DNA of 37,624 bases from an uncultured Rhodopila sp. Lineage in GTDB: Bacteria > Pseudomonadota > Alphaproteobacteria > Acetobacterales > Acetobacteraceae. Under the pieces are notes generated by a model. It searched no databases. It saw only the letters and a list, made by a program, of their open reading frames with translations, and was not told the DNA's origin. Each line of letters opens with the position of its first letter. Position 1 is the stretch's first letter. Where the stretch lies: contig CAINOE010000093.1 of assembly GCA_903851415.1 (NCBI GenBank), positions 1 to 37,624 on the forward strand. Reading direction: 5' to 3'. This document shows positions 35,631 to 37,624 of the stretch, piece after piece. Position numbers and translations under genes: made by a program.

Positions 35631-37624
35631 TCACCCGTTATAGCGGATCAACGTCCCGCTGCCCGCCGCATCCGCGCTCAGCGAGAACCCGCCGCGATCA
35701 ACGCTGCCGGCCAGCGTAAACGAAGTCTGCACCGCGGAACCCAGATCCACCTGCACAGTGGTGTTGCCGCCGCCGGAACCGAACGCAAGCCCGCTCGCGC
35801 CCGCGCCGCCCGCCACGAACCCAAGCCCGGCGATGTCGATCTGATCGCCCGCCAGCAGATTCTGGATCGTGTCGCCCTTCAGCAGCGCCGCGCTGTCCTT
35901 GAACGTGGTCTGCGCCGCGCCGATGAACGTCAGCTTGCCGGCGCCGCCCCCGGTCAGCGTCTGATGCGCGCCGCCCGCCGCCAGCGTATCGGCATACAGC
36001 GTGTTGGCGTCCTGCACCGCCAGCCCGGAGATGCCGTTCGCGGTCACGCTGTAGCTGCCCGCCGCCTTGGCCAGATACAGCGTCGCGATGTTGCTGACGT
36101 TGCCGCCCAACGTCACCGCGCCGCCGCCGGAGAAGTACAGCTCGGCCGCACCGGTGCCGCCGTTGATCGCATCGCCGATGGTGGCGGCGGTCACCAGGAT
36201 CGTGTCGTTGCCGCTGCCGCCGAGGAAGCTCTCGCCCGCCCCCATCGTCACCGCGTCGGCCCCGGTGCTGTCGTGCAGGTCGATGAAGTCGGTGTTGGCG
36301 GCGCCGACGATCGTGATCGTCGGCGGCGCCGTATTGCCGGTGGCCGCCGGCGGCGCGACGCTCACCGTCACGCCGTTCATGCCGGCGCGCAGATCCACCG
36401 TCTGCTGCGTGCTCGGATAGACGATCCCGTTCGCCGTATTCGTCGGCTGGCCCTCCTGCGCGTCGATCGTCTGGATGCCGGCCAGCGCCGCCGGAAGCGC
36501 CAGGTTGAAGGTGCCCCCGCCCGACAGCACCAGCGTGTTGTTGCCGCTGGAGCCGGCATCGATCCGGTCGCCGGCCGACAGCGCGCCGTTGGTGGCGATC
36601 ACCGTGTTCGCCGCCGCGCCGCCGCTGACCGTGTCCGCCCCGGAGGTCAGGGTGAAGACCTGGCCCGCGGGCGCCACCACCGTGCCGGTTATGGCGATCG
36701 TCAGCGGCGTCAGCGCCGTCGATCCGCCGCTGTCCGTGCTGGCCAGCGTGAAGGTCGCGGTTTCGGTGAAGGTTCCGGTGGCCGCGGTGCTGAGCGAGAT
36801 GTCCAGCGCGCCCGACGCCGCCCCGGCCGCGATCGTCCCGGCCGAGCCGAAGCCGCTGTTGATGAAGGCCGCGGTGGTGCCGCTGAAGGCCGAACTCCCG
36901 GTCAGCGAATCCGCCAGCCCGGAGGCGATGTTCTGCAGCTCCAGCACCGCCTCGGTGCGCGCCGCGGCCTGCGTGAACGTCCCGAGATTGAGCGTGTAGC
37001 TGTTGCCAGAACCGCTCAGCGCGCCAGCCGAACCGATCCGGGTCACCGCCGCGGTGGCATAGTTGTAGACGCTCGCCGTCACGCCGACGGTCCGGGTGCC
37101 CAGATCGACTGTGCCAAGCCCGTCGATCGGGGTTCCGTCCGACACCAGATCGACCGAGACGCTGCCGGCGAACGCGCCGGCGGTGGCGGACAGGAACGAC
37201 AGGCCGATGGTTCCCGCGCTGCCCGCCAGGATGTCGCCGGTGGCGGACGCGGTTGCGGCGATCCCGGCGGAGGTGGAGACAGCCGTGCCGATGAGGTCCT
37301 CGGAGTAGCCGTCGGCCGCGGCGGTGTTGCCGAGGACGAGCGACGCGTTGGCGGTCTGGCCGGCGTGTATGACGATCGGCGCCAGGGTGCCGATGGACGC
37401 GGCCGCCTCGCGATAGATCTTGCCGGTGACCGCGACTGTCTGGGTGCCGAGATCGACGGTGCCGAGGTTGTCGACATTGGTGCCGTCGCTGACCAGGTCC
37501 AGCGTCACCTGTCCGGCGAGCGTGCCGGCGGTGCCGGTGTTGACGGTGACGCCCAGAGTGGCCGAGGCGCCGGCATTGATGTCGCCGGTGGTGGCCGGGG
37601 CGACTGTCAGCGGGCCGGAGGCGC
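35631..37624 (-). CDS. large glycine/threonine-rich repeat protein, C-terminal part (probable surface or secreted protein)
   Basis: The frame is open to the right edge, so at least 664 residues belong to a longer protein whose N-terminus is outside the window. Two copies of a unit about 116 residues long begin DLVSDGTNVDNLGTVDLGT and DLVSDGTPIDGLGTVDLGT, each followed by a V-V-T-YxxA strand; they resemble choice-of-anchor or cadherin-like beta modules. The next part has GADTVSGGAAANTVIATNGA, AGDRIDAGSSGNNTLVLSGG and FLGGSGNDTILVTAATIGDA, RTX/hemolysin-like glycine-aspartate repeats that may bind calcium. The end, FSLSADAAGSGTLIRYNG, could be a type I secretion signal region (inference). There are no cysteines. 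Very biased composition (A, G, T, S) fits a secreted adhesin-like protein. Confidence 0.75.
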   Translation of the reverse strand, partial: ASGPLTVAPATTGDINAGASATLGVTVNTGTAGTLAGQVTLDLVSDGTNVDNLGTVDLGTQTVAVTGKIYREAAASIGTLAPIVIHAGQTANASLVLGNTAAADGYSEDLIGTAVSTSAGIAATASATGDILAGSAGTIGLSFLSATAGAFAGSVSVDLVSDGTPIDGLGTVDLGTRTVGVTASVYNYATAAVTRIGSAGALSGSGNSYTLNLGTFTQAAARTEAVLELQNIASGLADSLTGSSAFSGTTAAFINSGFGSAGTIAAGAASGALDISLSTAATGTFTETATFTLASTDSGGSTALTPLTIAITGTVVAPAGQVFTLTSGADTVSGGAAANTVIATNGALSAGDRIDAGSSGNNTLVLSGGGTFNLALPAALAGIQTIDAQEGQPTNTANGIVYPSTQQTVDLRAGMNGVTVSVAPPAATGNTAPPTITIVGAANTDFIDLHDSTGADAVTMGAGESFLGGSGNDTILVTAATIGDAINGGTGAAELYFSGGGAVTLGGNVSNIATLYLAKAAGSYSVTANGISGLAVQDANTLYADTLAAGGAHQTLTGGGAGKLTFIGAAQTTFKDSAALLKGDTIQNLLAGDQIDIAGLGFVAGGAGASGLAFGSGGGNTTVQVDLGSAVQTSFTLAGSVDRGGFSLSADAAGSGTLIRYNG

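Overview
The window is high-GC DNA from an alphaproteobacterium. The best guess is Rhodospirillales, family Acetobacteraceae: it combines a complete hpnABCD hopanoid block with HpnL, a Kdp subunit pair, DUF2254, DUF2339 and FUSC membrane proteins, and many copies of a GTCATGGCC-type nested palindrome. No tRNA, rRNA, CRISPR array or intact transposase was seen. The lineage is an inference from gene content; no database search was possible.

Layout. 1-5.4 kb: tail of a TPR protein, a methyltransferase with two CxxC pairs, a GT9 glycosyltransferase overlapping an MFS (DHA2-type) exporter, and a PstS-like phosphate-binding protein. 5.4-8 kb: a convergent ModA-like binding protein, a broken Phd-type antitoxin with a toxin stub, and an exported WD40-like beta-propeller with less GC-rich codons. 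8.3-11.5 kb: DUF2254 protein, then kdpF-kdpA followed directly by a good intrinsic terminator, with no kdpB or kdpC in the window. 11.6-16.5 kb: a GT-C membrane glycosyltransferase, then a decayed stretch holding a truncated PIN toxin, a frameshifted AbrB-type antitoxin, a second and degenerate kdpA fragment, a possibly frameshifted hypothetical pair behind an AT-rich promoter-like region, and a two-gene unit made of a stop-interrupted small gene and an ImmA/IrrE-like protein whose HExxH site is missing.

16.5-22.2 kb: the hopanoid region. hpnL is divergent from hpnA-hpnB-hpnC-hpnD, whose genes overlap by four bases (ATGA) throughout. HpnC and HpnD make hydroxysqualene via presqualene diphosphate; HpnA, HpnB and HpnL belong to side-chain and transport functions. 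hpnE does not follow. A small Ser/Lys/His-rich exported protein ends the region.

22.3-28.6 kb, minus strand: five tightly overlapping genes for a membrane complex related to hydrogenase-4/complex I (HyfB-, HyfC-, fused HyfE/HyfF-, HyfG- and HyfI-like). The HyfI-like subunit keeps all four Fe-S cysteines. The HyfG-like subunit has none of the NiFe-site cysteines, and the antiporter-like subunits appear to lack the usual charged proton-path residues. 28.8-37.6 kb: a large DUF2339 membrane protein, a divergent hybrid histidine kinase with two receiver domains, a FUSC-type protein, and the C-terminal part of a large glycine-rich repeat protein running off the right edge.

The two most interesting signals are (a) the palindromic repeat family, which sits in intergenic gaps but also in frame inside hpnB and the hyfB-like gene and supplies the start codon of the GT9 gene, and (b) the hydrogenase-like complex that has lost its metal site.
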